Shown here piece by piece: positions 59,713 to 64,000 of a stretch of DNA of 64,000 nt. Origin of the DNA: Temnothorax longispinosus. Lineage: Eukaryota; Arthropoda; Insecta; Hymenoptera; Formicidae. The stretch is taken from positions 11,966,001 through 12,030,000 of the forward strand of contig NC_092360.1 in NCBI RefSeq assembly GCF_030848805.1, read 5' to 3'. Below the pieces are notes generated by a model, which searched no databases, was not told where the DNA came from, and saw only the letters and a program-made list of their open reading frames with translations. How positions within the stretch are numbered: the first letter of the stretch is position 1; each line of letters opens with the position of its first letter. The translations under genes and the position numbers were made by a program.

Positions 59713-62700
59713 TCAGAATTTAAAACCTTCACTCGGGATACTCGTCGTCTGATCAAACTCGAAAGCTCCGTCGTGCGATGCCAATGGTGCGTCATCCGCC
59801 TGAAAATCAATTACATAATTATACATAAGAATAAAATTCATATTAATGTTATTTAAAGGTATAATGCCTCACCTCTTCTGAAAAGTATTGCTCGATGATG
59901 TCATATGCTAGTTTGTATATATCTACATTTTCATGGTTTTGCAATGCCTCAATTTTATCCAAACCTTTAAATAAAAAATATATATATATAAACACGTATG
60001 TACATTTATTTTATTGTTTTTACACTCTTCTTACATATATAAGAAAATGTAAGAAAATAAATTCATTATATAAAATAAATAAAGCATATTTACCGGCACA
60101 TTCCTCAATCATGTTCGCTAAGTGTTCAACTTGTGAGCCAGCAAGTTTAAGCATATTATGTATGCCGTCCAATACCACCTGTACAACTTGAGTATCTTTA
60201 CAAGACAAAAGATCACAAAATGGGCCGATGACTCCCTCTTGTATAAGCCGTGACACTTGATCTCTATTACCGCTTATTGTAAGGTTACTAATGGCCCATG
60301 CTGCTTCCTTTTGTGTTTGGAATTCGCCCTATAAAAACAAAGTGTGAGTAATAAATATCGCATATGTAACAATATACATTTTATTTACATAAAACTGCAT
60401 GCTTACCTTTGCTAAATTACGAATAATAAGTGGTAGAAGTCCTGCATCTATAACTGCTTGAACTTGAGATTGGTTACCGGCAGTAATATTTGAAAGAAAC
60501 CAGACCGCTTCTTTACAAATTTTCTCTTTTGGATGAGTCAATAAATTTGGGAAATGCGAAAGAGCGTCACAATTTAAAACAGTTTGTGTTTGCTCATCCG
60601 TGCCAGTGACGATATTGCCAACTGCTCTGAGGGCAGCAGTTTGCACCTTAACTTCCTTGTGCGAAAGAAGAGGTATTAGACGGGGTACAACACCGCTGTC
60701 TATAACCATTTGAATTTGCTGGTTACCACCGTCAGTTAAATAACTCAAGGCCCATACAGTGTCAACAAGAATCTATTTAAAAAATTGTTAGAATTATAAT
60801 TTTTATAATCAACTAAAAATAATTATATATTAAAATAAAATTTAGTCTATTATATTTAAAAGTAAATGCAATGAAAAAAGTTCTATGAAATTAATAACTT
60901 TTGCAGATTCTTTGAATTTAAAGATAAAAAAACATTAACAAAATTATTTCACTACAATTAAATCAAATGCAATAGATAACATTATATCAGCTCGTTTAGA
61001 ATCTCTCTTCCAATATTAAATATTTTATTTTTCTACATTTAAATACTTACATTAACATCATTATGATGAATAAGCATATTTAGAGCAGGTAAAATCTCCT
61101 TTATCGTTTGAACTGGCGGTGGTGGATCTTTATTCCTACATAAGTTAACGATAACCCATGTTACATTACGTAGAAATGTAATAGGTATATCTGGTTTAAT
61201 AAATGTTAGCAGTGGCTTTACAACACCAAGATTAATAACATAATCTCTAGGTGCTGGACCATCCCCAATAATGTTACCTGTAAACAAAAATGTATGCACA
61301 TTTTTATATAATCTTTTAAAATATAAAAAATGTATTTGATATGTTCCAAAAACATCTTTATACATATCCTATAATTTAAGCAATACGTTTTTTATAATTA
61401 GATGTTTTACCTAAGGCCCATACTGCTTGTTCACATACATTCTGCTGACTCGAGAGTAACAAATGCAAGAACAGTGGCACAGCACCAGCGGCAACTACAG
61501 CTTGCGTTTGCGCCGATGTTCCACTTGCAATATTTGTTAAAGCCCAGGCTGCTTCAAATTGCAATGATGGACTAAAACATTACATTAGTAAAATAGTCAT
61601 ATAAACGTCCCACAGTCACATAGATAAATAGAGCTTGATATGTAATTTATAAAAAAATATTTCCAAAATTATGACAAATTCCAAACTATAACAAATAATA
61701 AAGATATAAAATCAAATTAAGGAAAATTCCGTTAAACAGTCAAGACTTTGGTTCCCTAAAAATATTATTCGCGTGAATTTTACGTGCAATTCTTCGTCTT
61801 GGTATAAATTTAATAAAGATATGATAAAAATATTCAAAAACAAACTTGCATACGTATAATACACTTTCAGAAAAAAATTTTCTTACTTGTTATGTTGTTC
61901 AAGACAGCGAACCAAGATTGGTAAAATACCGCTCTCTATCAATGGATCAATGGGTGGATTACGATCGGATGATAACAATTTCCTTGCTGATTGTACAGCT
62001 TGCAATTGTATTGTTGGATCTGCGCTACCTGCCTTTGCTACCAACTCTCCCAAATTGATTTTTGCAAGCTGTTTATCAATGTCATCCTCATCTATTTGGA
62101 AAAACGATATACATTAATATCGCAATGTTTCAACATTTATGTTCGCATTAAAGTTGCATAAAAATGAAAAATATCAATTTTAGATCTGTTACCTGTTGAA
62201 TCTGTGATAGGTACATTTCTTCTTTTTTGTAAAGTTTCTTCTCGCTTATTTTTACGTAATTCTACCGTCACTTCGTTACGTCTTCTTCTCATTTCCTATA
62301 AACATTAATTTTAAGATATACAATCGTAACGTATCAACTTTCGAGAAGTAACTAAAATTTAATTCACACTCTCTTTTAATATTATTTCCAAGATATTGGA
62401 GCATCACACGACAATGGAGTTATATGCCATTATACTCCTACAGAGTTATATCCCTCATAATAACCCCAATCTTTCTTTATCAATTTATTTAAAACATTTT
62501 TTACAACTTAGAAGTACATAAGGATGTTCTCAACCATTTTTTTTTTTCAAATTAAACATTTTATTCTTAAATCGTAATCATATCATCCATAATAATATAT
62601 ATTTAAGTATAAAACTGTTATAAAATTTCATTAATTAAGGCAAATAAAAAAGCCAAGTTTACTTTAATTAGAATCGATATGATAAATAATTCATTAATTG

Positions 62701-63560
62701 TGTGCTTTGCGTACTTGGAACATATGGTAAAAATATTTGCAGTCAAAATATTCTTACACGTGAGCTACGGTCAACGTGACGCTACAAATGCTTTGGAGCG
62801 TTCTTCTTCTCCTTCTTTCTTCATTGAAAGAAAAGAGAAGAGGAATGCTTTGAAGCATTTGTAGCATCACGTTGACCGTAGCCGTGATTCAATATAAATA
62901 TATACAGAAACTTATATAGCTGCATATTGACCTCTAGATAAGCAAATGCTGAGAATATAAAGGTACATAACCCGGTAAAATCTTAATAAAAATGATTATT
63001 GCAAAATTAGTACGATACATAACGATTACGCATAATCGTACAGTAATTTCAACGTAATTATGAAACGGCCAGCAACCCAATAAATTATAAAAGAAGCAAC
63101 AAGTAGAACAAGAGAGGAGACAAGAGACGATAGATTAAAGGGGGGAAAAAAAGTAAAAGGGAAGGAAAAGGAAGGAAAGTGAAGGGACAAAACAGCTATG
63201 GGAGAGCAGTATGGAGAACGCAAAAAAAAGAACGGACGTGAGAGGGATAAGGGGAGATAAGAGGAGGAGAGAAATATACGGAAGGAAAAGGGACAGGGAG
63301 AAATCGGGAGGAAAGCGGAGCACAGAGGCTCGCACACGTACGAACTCCACGCGCGAGAGTCGCGAGGGGGGAAAAATGGCATCGAGCAGGGCGGCCGAAC
63401 GTGGGAGCGTCTCGGCTCTCCCACGCGATAATTTCGATCGCGCGAGAAACTCCATTGTCACCCGGACGGGTGGCGACGACGATACACTCACCTCCTGGTC
63501 CTTGCCTTTGTTCTTAAACACCATCATTCGGTTCTTATTTAGCATTGCCTCGGCCGCCAT
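59713..63560 (-). CDS. Kap-alpha3: importin subunit alpha-3 type (karyopherin alpha)
   Basis: Adaptor that binds classical nuclear localisation signals and importin beta. Exons on the minus strand: 63560-63492, 62295-62193, 62091-61887, 61571-61411, 61277-61051, 60772-60407, 60328-60094, 59964-59873 and 59799-59713, giving 514 residues (human KPNA4 521). The importin-beta-binding region covers about residues 10-60 (KNKGKDQEEMRRRRNEV...LRKNKREE...KRRNVP). Armadillo repeats follow with the W..N NLS-binding signatures: EAAWALTNIASGTS, EQAVWALGNIIGDG, NVTWVIVNLCRNKDPPPP, VDTVWALSYLTDGGN, EAVWFLSNITAGN and EAAWAISNLTISGN. The C-terminus ends SIPSEGFKF, like the PTEGFQF end of KPNA3/4. The ATG at 63560 is in a good context (aaaaatgg); the frame is open further upstream but GC-rich and non-conserved. 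Confidence 0.96.
62764..62882. mobile_element. hairpin MITE, second copy of the 6596-6711 family
   Basis: A 119-bp inverted repeat with termini GCTACGGTCAACGTGACGCT and, reversed, GCTACGGTCAACGTGATGCT, continuing into ACAAATGCTTTGGAGCG and a purine/pyrimidine-rich loop. CGTGA lies directly outside both ends (62759-62763 and 62883-62887), a plausible 5-bp target duplication. It lies in intron 1 of importin alpha. Confidence 0.75.
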
Positions 63561-64000
63561 TTTTTCGATAACCAATTCTCGTGCTCGCGTAGGGATCAAT
63601 GTGCGCCGGCACGCGGCTCCCGTGCCCCCGTCTACGTTTACGTTGTCCACGTGAATGTTAACGTTCGCGTAGTCGCGCGAACTCCCGAACTCCCGTACCT
63701 CCGGTGGTGTGCCTCGTCTCTCGCTACGATATACCTGCGATCCCTGCGACCTATTCCAGCCTACGACAGCTGCATTCCGCGCCGAACGGGTTCTCACTTC
63801 TCACTCGATGCGGTGTATGTATGTACGTAGATAGATACATACGTCAATGTGCAGTATCATGCATAAAACGTTCGATCGCGTTAACACGTGCCGTCGTTGC
63901 GTTTTAACGCGGCGCACCGTCTTGGATCTCCCGTGACCGTGACTCGGCGCGCTACCTTCTCGGCTATTCCCTTTCTTTTTTTCCCACGATCGGGATCAAG
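63561..64000 (-). promoter_or_regulatory. importin alpha 5' UTR / promoter region
   Basis: GC- and CpG-rich sequence directly upstream of the importin alpha start, in contrast to the AT-rich introns. The ORF continuing upstream of the ATG is a composition effect. No TATA box recognised. Confidence 0.45.

Noticed and set aside
63135..63797. 220-codon minus ORF covering importin alpha exon 1
   Set aside because: Only the part 63560-63492 matches the family start; the extension is GC-rich 5' UTR on one side and intron on the other.

Overview
The window is insect nuclear DNA, most likely from a hymenopteran and probably an ant. It is AT-rich with sharp GC-rich islands at promoters, has compact genes with short AT-rich introns beside a few very long introns, and carries many hairpin-like MITEs, a Ty3/Gypsy remnant and a hAT remnant. 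Its conserved proteins are closest to animal orthologues. The species is inferred from style, not from a marker gene. All splice models below were read by hand from GT/AG sites, reading-frame phase and remembered family conservation; nothing was aligned.

Layout: (1) 1336-5063, minus: a 15-exon CENP-I (Mis6) kinetochore gene. (2) 6158-13100, plus: AP-1 clathrin adaptor sigma subunit, divergent from CENP-I across a 1.1 kb promoter that contains two MITEs and many CCAAT boxes. (3) 19759-38969, plus: diacylglycerol kinase theta, with a GC-rich 5' end, a 9.3 kb first intron full of repeats, a probable 48-codon cassette exon and two tandem alternative terminal exons. (4) 42977-44454, plus: RPF2 (Brix-domain ribosome biogenesis factor). 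(5) 44531-46070, minus: the 3' half of mitochondrial cysteinyl-tRNA synthetase (CARS2), tail to tail with RPF2 (76 bp between stops) and cut off by a 500-N assembly gap. (6) 46.7-52.4 kb: accessory region with a frameshifted Ty3/Gypsy integrase, a decayed RCC1-like fragment, dispersed repeats and a GC-rich foldback with a possible spliced minus-strand transcript. (7) 54201-56267, minus: DNAJB11/ERdj3. (8) 56680-58818, plus: mitochondrial ribosomal protein L3, head to head with DNAJB11 (412 bp between start codons). (9) 59713-63560, minus: importin alpha-3 type karyopherin.

The genes are unrelated housekeeping functions (kinetochore, vesicle traffic, lipid signalling, ribosome assembly, mitochondrial translation, ER folding, nuclear import) arranged in divergent and convergent pairs. 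The points most worth a second look are the CENP-I orthologue (Drosophila lacks it), the duplicated terminal exons and cassette exon of DGK theta, MITEs that place CCAAT boxes in the CENP-I/AP-1 sigma promoter, one MITE family shared by introns of two genes, and the GC-rich foldback at 51.5-52.3 kb. I found no CRISPR array, rRNA or convincing tRNA.
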